Positions 6,379 through 12,827 of a stretch of 13,347 nt of DNA are shown piece by piece. Numbering within the stretch: position 1 is the first letter of the stretch; every line of letters begins with the position of its first letter. The notes beneath the pieces were generated by a model. It was not told the DNA's origin and ran no database searches. It saw nothing but the letters and a program-made list of their open reading frames with translations. This stretch comes from DATAFO01 sp046728015 (GTDB lineage: Bacteria; Actinomycetota; Thermoleophilia; Solirubrobacterales; 70-9), in assembly GCA_046728015.1 (NCBI GenBank), contig JBKPDQ010000006.1:1-13347 (forward strand), written 5' to 3'. The translations under genes and the position numbers were made by a program.

Positions 6379-7095
6379 ATGGCGTCTGAGCGTGCGCTCC
6401 TCCTGATCGCCGACATCGGCGGCTACACCGACTACATGGGCTCCCATCGGATGAGTCTCGCCCACGCCGAGGCAAACACCGCCAGGCTGCTCGAAAAGGT
6501 GATTGATGCCGCCCGCGACTTCGACCTGATCGAGATCGAAGGCGACGCGGCTTTCCTCTCTCGTCAGGCTGACGCGCTGAACCGCGACGCCACGGTCGCC
6601 GCGATCACCCAGGCCGTCGTGTCCATGCACCGCGCCTTTCACATCGAGCGGCAGCATGTCGTGACGAACCTGTGCCCTTGCGACGGTTGCGCTCAGGCGG
6701 ACAACCTGAAGCTGAAATTCGTCGCGCACATCGGCGAGGTCGCCACCCAGACCATCAAGCAGCGGCGTACGCTCGTCGGGATCGACGTCATCTTCCTCCA
6801 CCGGCTGCTGAAGAACCCTGTTCCGATCCCCGAGTACGTCCTTCTTTCCGAGGAGCTCTACCGGACTGGTGAGGGCGCGCCGCCCGAGCACGCGCACGAG
6901 GTCTCGCAGGACCTGGAGGGAATCGGCCCCGTTCGCACGTACTTCATGGACGTCGAGGACCTCGCGGGCCCACTCCCTCCGCCGCCCGATCTCTCCTCGC
7001 TCGGACGCCTCGGCAGGACGGTTGGCCTCGTGGGCCGAGGCCTGCCGTACATGCTGGGCCTGCGGCGCACGCGTCGTACCGCTTCCGCTCACTGA
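6379..7095 (+). CDS. DUF2652 protein with class III nucleotidyl-cyclase-like fold
   Basis: 238 residues. Residues 7-17 (LLLIADIGGYT) match the first metal-binding strand of class III nucleotide cyclases (FADIxGFT), with Asp12; residues 50-59 (LIEIEGDAAF) match the second metal segment (K/E-x-x-GD), with Asp56. Glu52 lies where adenylate cyclases have the base-recognising Lys and guanylate cyclases have Glu. A CxCxxC cluster (Cys99, 101, 104) followed by LKLKFVAHIGE is typical of DUF2652. The segment TLVGIDVIFLHRLLKNP (131-147) aligns with the cyclase V-N-x-A-S-R motif, keeping the Arg (142) but not the Asn. The C-terminus is Pro-rich, then basic. Whether it makes a cyclic nucleotide, or only binds one, is unknown. 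Two CNB proteins lie nearby. The start is supported by the leaderless promoter. It is convergent with the MFS-CNB gene. Confidence 0.85.
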   Translation: MASERALLLIADIGGYTDYMGSHRMSLAHAEANTARLLEKVIDAARDFDLIEIEGDAAFLSRQADALNRDATVAAITQAVVSMHRAFHIERQHVVTNLCPCDGCAQADNLKLKFVAHIGEVATQTIKQRRTLVGIDVIFLHRLLKNPVPIPEYVLLSEELYRTGEGAPPEHAHEVSQDLEGIGPVRTYFMDVEDLAGPLPPPPDLSSLGRLGRTVGLVGRGLPYMLGLRRTRRTASAH

Positions 7096-7155
7096 TCCCT
7101 CCGCTGCACATGGCAGGGCCGTAAGGCACGAGCTCGCGCTTGCACGGTCGGTGGA

Positions 7156-7191
7156 CTGGAGCGATCTCCTCTCGCGAAGCTCCCGCTCCAG
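7156..7191. terminator. Possible terminator hairpin between convergent genes
   Basis: CTGGAGCG (7156-7163) and CGCTCCAG (7184-7191) are perfect 8-base arms with a 20-base loop, set between the convergent stops at 7095 and 7265. The large loop makes this a weak call. Confidence 0.3.
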
Positions 7192-7264
7192 GTGTTCCAC
7201 GCGAGCGTGCGCCGGTTCAGCTCATCCGCAGCAGGCTCCCGGAGCGCCGCTGCAGGATCTTCAT

Positions 7265-8941
7265 CTAGAGCGGCAGCTTTTTCGCCTCGGTAGCCGGGGT
7301 GCTGTCGAGCTCGTCGAGCCGCCCGGCGACGACGTCCTCGATGGTCGTGTGGCTCTGCTCGTTGCCGCTGACGGCCGTGACGAAGACCTGGCGCTCGAGC
7401 TCATAGAGCTCTGCGTCGGTTCGCGCGACACACGTTGCGACGCGGGGGACGTCGTGAAGCAACGCGATCTCCCCGAAGTACTGGCCGGTTCCGAGCGTCG
7501 CCACGAGCTTGCCACCGTGAACCACGTCGACCTGACCCGACCCGACGAGGTAGAAGGCTTCGCCGCCCTCCTCCTCCCTGACGACCTCTGTGCCCGCCGG
7601 GACCGCGAGAGGCCGCAGACGCATCGCCAGCTTCTCGAGCGTCGCCGGGGCGAGCGGCTCGAAGAACGGCACCAAGGCGAGGAGTTCGAGCTCTCGCTGC
7701 GGGACGGTGGTTGCTTCGTCGACGGCCCGCAGCCGCCGCCGGAAGATCACCGCGAGCACGGGCAGAATCGCACCGGTGGCGATTAGAGCGCCGCTAAGGC
7801 CCAGACCGCCGGCGAGCAGCGCGGCGGCGATCGAACCGATTCCAATCGCCGCCGAACCGACGATCTCGAGCGCGGAGAAGACGCGACCCAGGACCACGTC
7901 GACGACGGAGCGCTGGATCAGCGTGTAGCCGGCGATGTCGAGGACCGAGTTACCGGCGCCGACCACCGCCATGCAGAGGATCGCCCAGCCGAGGGTGGGC
8001 CAGACCACGATGAGGGCGATCGGCGCTCCCCAGAGCACGAGTCCCAGGCCGAAGGGGTCGGCGAGCCGCCGGCGTCCGAGGAGCGAGACGCCGGCAAGGC
8101 CACCGACGAGCGCGCCGGCGCCGAACCCGGAATTGAGGAAACCAACACCCGAGTCGCCCGCGCTCAGCAGCTGAATCGACGCCGTGACCAGCAGCACGTT
8201 CAAGAGGCCGCGGACGAACGCCTGAGCGACGATCAGCCCCACGATCAGGCGCGGATTCGGCTCCTGAGCGAGGACTCGGAAGCCTTCGCCGACCTCTCTG
8301 AACGGGGTCCAGCCGTGCGGACGAACCGCCCGCCGCCAATTCGGCTCCTGCCCCATCAAAGCAACGAGTACCGCGCAGCAGAAGCAGACCGCCGCGCTCA
8401 CCGCAACGACCAGGTAAGTGCCGTTGACGGCGAGGAGAACGCCGGCGACAGCCGGGCCAACCAGGACCGCCACGCCCTCGAACATGCTCGTTCCGACGTT
8501 CCCGGCGACGAGCTCCTGCGGCGAGCGCGCGAGCGTCGGCATGAGAGCGTAGTGCGCCGGACGGTACGGCCCCCCGCAGAACGCGATCAGCGCAACGAGC
8601 ACGTAGACGAGCCAAGGGGCGCCGCCCAAAGCCAGGACGACGGCGGCGAGGCCCAGTGCCGTCCCGCGCGCGAGCTGGATTGCCAGCAGGAGGCGCTGCC
8701 GGGGATACCCGTCGACGATGGCCGAGGCGAGCGGGATGGCCGCAACCGCGGCACCCATCCTGACCACGCCGAGAATGCCGACTCCGGTCAGGCCCTCCTT
8801 CTCGTAGAAGTAGACGGAGAACGCGACGAAGGAAGCCCAGTCCGCCGTGTAGTTGCCGCACCAAGAGAGCAAGAGCGCACGCAGCCGCGGATTCCACAGG
8901 ACGTCGCGGAGCAGGGCCAAGCGCATGAGCAGCACCCGCAC
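7265..8941 (-). CDS. MFS transporter with C-terminal cyclic-nucleotide-binding domain
   Basis: 558 residues. Residues ~1-410 form the membrane part, with about 12 hydrophobic segments of the MFS_3 (EntS-like exporter) type. It starts LLRDVLWNPRLRALLLSWCG, has a loop 2-3 motif (IVDGYPRQR) replacing the usual DRxGRR, and a central cytoplasmic loop near residue 200-220. Residues ~420-530 are a CNB domain: PFFEPLAPATLEKLA, VREEEGGEAFYLVGSGQVDV and a canonical phosphate-binding cassette FGEIALLHDVPRVATCVA with the cyclic-phosphate Arg intact. This suggests an efflux or uptake carrier gated by cAMP or a related ligand, with the sensor in the cytoplasm. The GTG at 8941 is chosen because a promoter places the transcript start there; ATG 8926 is the alternative. 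Substrate unknown. Confidence 0.9.
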   Translation of the reverse strand: MRVLLMRLALLRDVLWNPRLRALLLSWCGNYTADWASFVAFSVYFYEKEGLTGVGILGVVRMGAAVAAIPLASAIVDGYPRQRLLLAIQLARGTALGLAAVVLALGGAPWLVYVLVALIAFCGGPYRPAHYALMPTLARSPQELVAGNVGTSMFEGVAVLVGPAVAGVLLAVNGTYLVVAVSAAVCFCCAVLVALMGQEPNWRRAVRPHGWTPFREVGEGFRVLAQEPNPRLIVGLIVAQAFVRGLLNVLLVTASIQLLSAGDSGVGFLNSGFGAGALVGGLAGVSLLGRRRLADPFGLGLVLWGAPIALIVVWPTLGWAILCMAVVGAGNSVLDIAGYTLIQRSVVDVVLGRVFSALEIVGSAAIGIGSIAAALLAGGLGLSGALIATGAILPVLAVIFRRRLRAVDEATTVPQRELELLALVPFFEPLAPATLEKLAMRLRPLAVPAGTEVVREEEGGEAFYLVGSGQVDVVHGGKLVATLGTGQYFGEIALLHDVPRVATCVARTDAELYELERQVFVTAVSGNEQSHTTIEDVVAGRLDELDSTPATEAKKLPL

Positions 8942-8947
8942 CGGGCG

Positions 8948-8976
8948 ACGCTCGCACGGCCGGCTCGAGTTGTCAA
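8948..8976 (-). promoter_or_regulatory. Promoter of the MFS-CNB gene, probably leaderless
   Basis: On the minus strand, a perfect TTGACA (8976-8971) is followed after 17 bp by GAGCGT (8953-8948), a poor -10 box. The GTG start lies 6 bases later, so transcription would begin at or next to it. The strong -35 and weak -10 could mean activator dependence. It lies beside the debris of the CNB pseudogene. Confidence 0.5.
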
Positions 8977-8993
8977 CGAGGCGGGCATGCGAG

Positions 8994-9180
8994 CCTTAAA
9001 CGCTCGCCGCGAGGCGCGCGTACTGGCGCAACGTTTGACGCGACGTGGCCACTAGACCGCGATCACGCGGGAGCGGGCGCTCCTGCTGGTACTGCGGTGC
9101 GACCCGTTCGAGCAGCTCTTCAACGGGCAGGACGCCGTCTCCGGGGTTTTCCTCGACGCGATCCAGCGGGAGCTAGGCCG
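8994..9180. pseudogene. Rearranged fragment of a CNB-domain gene, paralogous to the gene at 11742-12716
   Basis: Two adjoining pieces match the 3' end of the tandem-CNB gene. Bases 9056-9175 read on the plus strand TAITRERALLLVLRCDPFEQ then LFNGQDAVSGVFLDAIQREL, parallel to TAITRERALLLVVPRDLFEQ, LFNGEDAVSRGFLDVIRKDL encoded at about 12540-12660. Bases 8994-9053 match the next part (12657-12716) but inverted: on the minus strand they read LVATSRQTLRQYARLAASV then TAA, parallel to LVATLRETLRPCARLAASG. By hand the plus-strand piece shows roughly 80-85% base identity. The order fits an ancestral minus-strand gene ending at 8994 in which a ~120-bp internal piece was inverted. The N-terminal CNB domain is gone. 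Confidence 0.85.
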
Positions 9181-9204
9181 CTTTCGATCCGCCGGTTGTG
9201 GAGG

Positions 9205-9420
9205 TAGCTTGTGCAGCCCTGAGCGAAGGTGCCGGCGGCGGTGAGCGGCGCACGCTTGGCGAGGTGCGGTACGTAGTCATCGAGGAAGACGCGGGCCACG
9301 AGTTCCTGGCCGGGGGCGACGCCGGTCTTCTCGAACAGGCTCTTGATGTGGCCCTAGGCGGTAGTGGGCGATAGCGGCTGAGCGCGAGCGGCGGCGTCGC
9401 GCCGTTTCCTCGGGATGGCG
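9205..9420 (-). pseudogene. LuxR-type HTH remnant with in-frame amber codon
   Basis: The minus strand reads RRDAAARAQPLSPTTA, a TAG stop (9354-9356), then GHIKSLFEKTGVAPGQELVA and RVFLDDYVPHLAKRAPLTAA. This matches the DNA-recognition half of LuxR/NarL-type helix-turn-helix domains (LSPxTVxxHLKSIFEKTGVRSRRELVARVFF). The stop replaces a residue in the recognition helix; CAG to TAG would be one mutation. The upstream sensor part is absent, displaced by the start of the plus-strand PLP-enzyme gene, so this is a dead 3' end. After PLTAAG the frame runs on to a stop near 9120, well past the usual family end. Confidence 0.72.
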
Positions 9421-9456
9421 GTAGCGCCGGAACCCGGGATCCGAGAAACTGCGCGC

Positions 9457-10560
9457 GTGACGACGTCCGCGAACGGTCGCGAGCGCCTTGGTTCGAGGGA
9501 GTGGGCGAACGAGGCCGTCCGCCGCCTCGATGCCGACGCCAATCGCTCGGCCGACACGCATCTGCACGTCTTCCCGCTGCCTACAGAATGGGGGATCGAC
9601 CTCTACCTGAAGGACGAGTCGGTCCACCCGACGGGATCGCTGAAGCATCGACTCGCCCGCTCGCTGTTCCTCTACGGCTTGTGCAACGGCTGGATCAACG
9701 AGCGGACGACGATGGTCGAGGCCTCGAGCGGCTCGACGGCCGTCTCCGAGGCGTACTTCGCCCGGTTCCTGGACCTGCCGTTCATCGCGGTCATGCCGGC
9801 GTCCACCAGCCCCGAGAAGATCGCGCTGATCGAGGCGCAAGGAGGCTCGTGTCACCTGGTCGACGACCCGAGGACGATGGTCGCCGAGGCGCAGCGGCTG
9901 GCGGGTGACTGCGGAGGGCACTTCCTCGACCAGTTCACCTATGCCGAGCGCGCGACCGACTGGCGCGGCAACAACAACATCGCGGAGTCGATCTTCAACC
10001 AGATGGCGCTGGAGCGACACCCCGTCCCCGCGTGGGTCGTGATGGGCGCCGGAACTGGCGGGACGAGCGCGACGATCGGCCGCTACGCGCGTTTGATGCA
10101 GTACCTCACGCGGCTGTGCGTGGTCGACCCGGAGGACTCGATCTTCTATTCGAGCTGGACGGGCGACCCGTCGACGTTCACCGGCCGGCCGTCCCGCATC
10201 GAAGGCATCGGACGCCAGCGCGTCGAGCCGTCGTTCCTTCCGGACATCGTCGACCGGATGATCCAGGTTCCGGATGCCGCGTCGATAGCGACCATGCGCC
10301 TCGTGCGCAAGCGCACGGGACGCAGCGTCGGCGGCTCCACCGGGACCAACGTGTGGGGAGCGTTCGTGCTCATTGCCGAGATGCTCTCGCGTGGCGAGCG
10401 AGGCAGCGTCGTCACCCTGATCTGCGACGGCGGGGACCGCTACGCGGGGACCTACTACAGCGATGCGTGGGTCGGCGATCAGGGCCTCGAGCTCGCTCCG
10501 TACACAGAGGCGCTCGAGACGTTCCTCGAGTTGGGCGCGTTCCCCGTGTCGGGGACCTAG
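9457..10560 (+). CDS. PLP-dependent cysteine-synthase-family enzyme
   Basis: About 367 residues of the fold type II (tryptophan synthase beta) PLP superfamily, close to cysteine synthase/cystathionine beta-synthase-like lyases. Visible motifs in order: YLKDESVHPTGSLKHR, with the Schiff-base Lys in SLKHR; EASSGSTAVSEA, the substrate-binding loop; NNNIAESIFNQM; GAGTGGTSATIGRY, the glycine loop for the PLP phosphate; GGSTGTNVWGAF; and CDGGDRYAGTYYSD near the end. The family uses an aminoacrylate intermediate; the natural substrate here is not known. I prefer GTG 9457, with GAAACT 6 bases upstream as a possible leaderless -10. An in-frame ATG at 9415 would add 14 residues that overlap the LuxR remnant. 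Its TAG stop overlaps the stop of the convergent DUF1059 gene. Confidence 0.88.
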   Translation: MTTSANGRERLGSREWANEAVRRLDADANRSADTHLHVFPLPTEWGIDLYLKDESVHPTGSLKHRLARSLFLYGLCNGWINERTTMVEASSGSTAVSEAYFARFLDLPFIAVMPASTSPEKIALIEAQGGSCHLVDDPRTMVAEAQRLAGDCGGHFLDQFTYAERATDWRGNNNIAESIFNQMALERHPVPAWVVMGAGTGGTSATIGRYARLMQYLTRLCVVDPEDSIFYSSWTGDPSTFTGRPSRIEGIGRQRVEPSFLPDIVDRMIQVPDAASIATMRLVRKRTGRSVGGSTGTNVWGAFVLIAEMLSRGERGSVVTLICDGGDRYAGTYYSDAWVGDQGLELAPYTEALETFLELGAFPVSGT

Positions 10561-10730
10561 ACCTCGGTGATCACGGCTTGGATTTTTTCCACGATCTCCG
10601 GCGGAACCTCGTCCATCGCATGGGCGTCGCGCGCGTGTGAGCTGATCTCGTCGAACAGCTCCTCGTCGTCCTCGCTGCGCGTGACCCACTCGCAGCCCAG
10701 CACCACATCGCCGCATTTGAATTGCTTCAT
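10557..10730 (-). CDS. DUF1059 family small protein
   Basis: A 57-residue protein, MKQFKCGDVVLGCEWVTRSE and onward through EELFDEISSHARDAHAMDEV to VVEK-like IVEKIQAVITEV. It fits the DUF1059 pattern: a short N-terminal strand, a C-x(6)-C pair (CGDVVLGC), W-V-T-R/A, then two helices with HARxAHxMDEVPPEI. ATG at 10730 follows GGAGG at 5 nt spacing. Function of the family is unknown. It is soluble and acidic. Its stop (10557-10559) shares the CTAG at 10557-10560 with the stop of the PLP enzyme, so the two genes are convergent and overlap by 3-4 bases, with no room for a terminator between them. Confidence 0.88.
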   Translation of the reverse strand: MKQFKCGDVVLGCEWVTRSEDDEELFDEISSHARDAHAMDEVPPEIVEKIQAVITEV

Positions 10731-10816
10731 GGGGCCCTCCGGACCTTGGGTTGCGGCCGATACTAGTCCGCCCGAACGAGGGCCGGCCGCGACGAGCCGC
10801 CGCAGGCAGGCGCGAG

Positions 10817-10822
10817 TACGAT
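10817..10822 (+). promoter_or_regulatory. -10 box of the amidotransferase operon, probably leaderless
   Basis: TACGAT lies 6 bases before the ATG at 10829, so the transcript start would fall at the start codon. No -35 match is seen at 17 bp, and there is no ribosome-binding site. Confidence 0.45.
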
Positions 10823-10828
10823 CGGCGC

Positions 10829-11749
10829 ATGTGCCGGATCCTGGCTTACCTCGGAGAGCCGCTCCCCGTGCAGCATCTGCTGTTCGACACCGACAACAGC
10901 CTCGTCCGGCAGTCGTACAGCCCGCGGATGATGAACACGTTCCTCAACCTCGCGGGCTTCGGCATGAAGGCGTGGGATCCGACGTCCCTGCGGCCCGACG
11001 ATCCCTTCACCTACCGCGCGACGTCCCTGCCGTCGTTTGACCGCAACCTACGCGCGATCTCGTCCAAGCTCGCGTCGACGTGTCTGGTCGCCCACGTTCG
11101 CGGGGTCACCTACTCCGGCGAAGCAGTCGTCGCCGACACGAACCTGCACCCCTTCCATTTCGTCGGCGCCCGGGTTGTCCTGGCGCACAACGGGCACCTC
11201 CGGCAGTTCCCGCGCATGCGCTACTCGCTCGTCGAGCACGTGCGGCCAGAGCTCGCGCAGCGCATCGAGGGAACCACCGACTCCGAGTGGATCTACGCGC
11301 TGATCCTGTCGCAGCTCGACGATCCCTACGGAGTGCCGGAGGCCCGCGAGCTCGCGGATGCCACCGCCAACGCCCTCCGCATCCTGCGCGATGTCCGCGC
11401 CGCCCATGGCATCGACACCTCGTCGCCGGTCAACCTCTGTGTCAGCACCGGCCGCGCCGTGGTCGCCACCCGCGTCTCGTTCGACTACGGCTGGTACCCG
11501 CCCGAGGACGACATGCTCGAGACCGACCTCCCGTTCGTGAGCCTCTGGTACGCCCTCGGGGGCGAGTACACCAAGCGCGACGGCGACTGGCAGATGACAG
11601 CCGGCGATCCGCCCCGCTCGGTGATCATCGCCTCCGAGCCGCTCACGGCCGACTTCTCGACCTGGATCGAAGTCCCGGAGTACTCGATGCTGACTGCCGA
11701 GTTCAATCCGGAGGGGCTCGAGTTCGAAACGCGCGACCTGGATGTCTGA
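10829..11749 (+). CDS. Class II glutamine amidotransferase (EgtC/YafJ-like)
   Basis: 306 residues. The start at 10829 is fixed by chemistry: MCRILAYLG puts the nucleophilic Cys at position 2, exposed after Met removal, as in all Ntn-type class II amidotransferases. The open frame upstream to 10751 would bury it. Other active-site features: HVRG (residues 89-92), which binds the glutamine carboxylate; AHNGH (119-123), the oxyanion-hole Asn/Gly; and TTDSEW with Asp151. There is no synthetase domain, so ammonia would be passed to a partner, or the protein is a simple amidohydrolase such as EgtC of ergothioneine synthesis; no other egt gene is present. The end overlaps the next gene by 8 bases, so the two are probably co-translated. 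Confidence 0.88.
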   Translation: MCRILAYLGEPLPVQHLLFDTDNSLVRQSYSPRMMNTFLNLAGFGMKAWDPTSLRPDDPFTYRATSLPSFDRNLRAISSKLASTCLVAHVRGVTYSGEAVVADTNLHPFHFVGARVVLAHNGHLRQFPRMRYSLVEHVRPELAQRIEGTTDSEWIYALILSQLDDPYGVPEARELADATANALRILRDVRAAHGIDTSSPVNLCVSTGRAVVATRVSFDYGWYPPEDDMLETDLPFVSLWYALGGEYTKRDGDWQMTAGDPPRSVIIASEPLTADFSTWIEVPEYSMLTAEFNPEGLEFETRDLDV

Positions 11750-12716
11750 CCGCGAGACGGTCGGATTCCTCGCCACCGTTCCGCTCCTCGAGGGCCGAGA
11801 GCAGGCGGACCTCGTGGCGCTGGCACGGGTGATGCGCCGGCGGACGGTGCCGGAGGGCGAGATCCTCTGGCACCAGGGGGACTACGCGCGGGAGATGGTG
11901 CTCATCGTCGACGGCGCGGTCTCCGCTTCGGTGCGCGTAACCGGGGATCGCACGGTCGAGATCGGGAGATCTGGTCCAGGGGAGATCGTGGGCGTGATCG
12001 GGCTGCTCGACGGCGATGGGCACGCGACGAGCGTCCGCGTGACCGAGACCGCAACGGTGCTCGCGCTCGGCCGGCTCGATTTCGCGGCGCTGCTCGCCGG
12101 CCAGCATCCGTCGGCGTTCAGGCTGAAGCGCCGCCTCGCTTCGCTCCTCACCGCGCGCCTTCGCGATCAGCTCCGGCACCTGGCCGTCTCGCTCGGCGGC
12201 GAGATGGCCGGCCCGCCGCCCGAGGATGCCGCACGGGCGTTTGCGGACCTGGAACACTCCCGCCCGCCGGACAGCAAGTACGTGCGTCGCATGGCGACCT
12301 TCCACGACTTCGATCCGCTGGCGCTCTGGGGCTTCCTGACGTCCGGGAGCTATGTCCGGTGCCCTCCGGGTCGGACCCTGCTCGCCGAGGGGGCGCCGTC
12401 AACGGCCTACTACCTGACGATCAACGGTGCAGTCGAGAAGGTGCTCGTCCGCGGCGACCGGCGCATTCGGGTCGGGCTGGCGGGGCCGGGGAAGGCGTTC
12501 GGCTACGAGAGCCTCATCGACGGTCGCCCATCTCCTGTCACCGCGATCACGCGGGAGCGGGCGCTCCTTCTCGTTGTGCCGCGCGACCTGTTCGAGCAAC
12601 TCTTCAACGGGGAGGACGCGGTCTCCCGCGGTTTCCTCGACGTGATCCGGAAGGACCTGGTGGCCACGCTGCGAGAGACGTTGCGCCCGTGCGCTCGCCT
12701 CGCGGCGAGCGGCTAG
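11742..12716 (+). CDS. Tandem cyclic-nucleotide-binding-domain protein without HTH
   Basis: 324 residues. Domain one (about 10-125): FLATVPLLEGREQADLVALA, GEILWHQGDYAREMVLIVDG and GEIVGVIGLLDGDGHATSVR. Domain two (about 190-305): FGFL-like WGFLTSGSYVRCPPGRTLLA, PSTAYYLTINGAVEKVLVRG and FGYESLIDGRPSPVTAITRE. In both phosphate-binding cassettes the usual PRxAT is lost (GHAT; PSPVT), so the cyclic-phosphate Arg is missing and classical cAMP binding is doubtful. No DNA-binding domain follows, unlike Crp/Fnr regulators; the C-terminal tail is a basic helix. It starts at the ATG inside the previous gene's last codons (8-base overlap), so it is translationally coupled to the amidotransferase and may sense a ligand for it or bind it. 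A broken paralogue lies at 8994-9180. Confidence 0.87.
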   Translation: MSDRETVGFLATVPLLEGREQADLVALARVMRRRTVPEGEILWHQGDYAREMVLIVDGAVSASVRVTGDRTVEIGRSGPGEIVGVIGLLDGDGHATSVRVTETATVLALGRLDFAALLAGQHPSAFRLKRRLASLLTARLRDQLRHLAVSLGGEMAGPPPEDAARAFADLEHSRPPDSKYVRRMATFHDFDPLALWGFLTSGSYVRCPPGRTLLAEGAPSTAYYLTINGAVEKVLVRGDRRIRVGLAGPGKAFGYESLIDGRPSPVTAITRERALLLVVPRDLFEQLFNGEDAVSRGFLDVIRKDLVATLRETLRPCARLAASG

Positions 12717-12806
12717 TGGGATCACCGGCGACGAGACGGCGTCGCGCTCCCCGCACTCGCCTTCGCCCTAACGCGAGCGCCCGAGTGACGTCCACGGCAC
12801 GCTCCC

Positions 12807-12821
12807 CGCGGTATAACCGCG
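12807..12821. promoter_or_regulatory. -10 box inside a perfect palindrome (candidate operator)
   Basis: CGCGGT-ATA-ACCGCG is a perfect inverted repeat with 6-base arms. The central TATAAC (12812-12817) is a good -10 box, 10 bases before the ATG at 12828. A repressor bound here would block the promoter. No clear -35 is seen at 17 bp (CGTCCA). Confidence 0.5.
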
Positions 12822-12827
12822 TCGTCG

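Noticed and set aside
5743..7200. 485-codon minus-strand frame over the DUF2652 gene
   Set aside because: Its N-terminal two thirds are antisense to a recognisable gene and the rest is low-complexity; only a few short pieces beyond 6340 look natural, noted separately.
8315..9055. 246-codon plus-strand frame antisense to the MFS gene, ending in the inverted CNB piece
   Set aside because: Antisense shadow of the transporter; its last residues only mirror the antisense of the CNB tail.
10544..10588. Weak hairpin (CCGTG/CACGG) followed by a T6 run, possible terminator of the PLP-enzyme gene
   Set aside because: Arms are only 5 bases with a large loop, and the T run lies within the DUF1059 coding region, where it encodes EKI on the other strand.
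9277..10830. 517-codon minus-strand frame across the PLP-enzyme gene
   Set aside because: It is antisense to a clearly recognisable enzyme and in the wrong frame for both the LuxR remnant and DUF1059.
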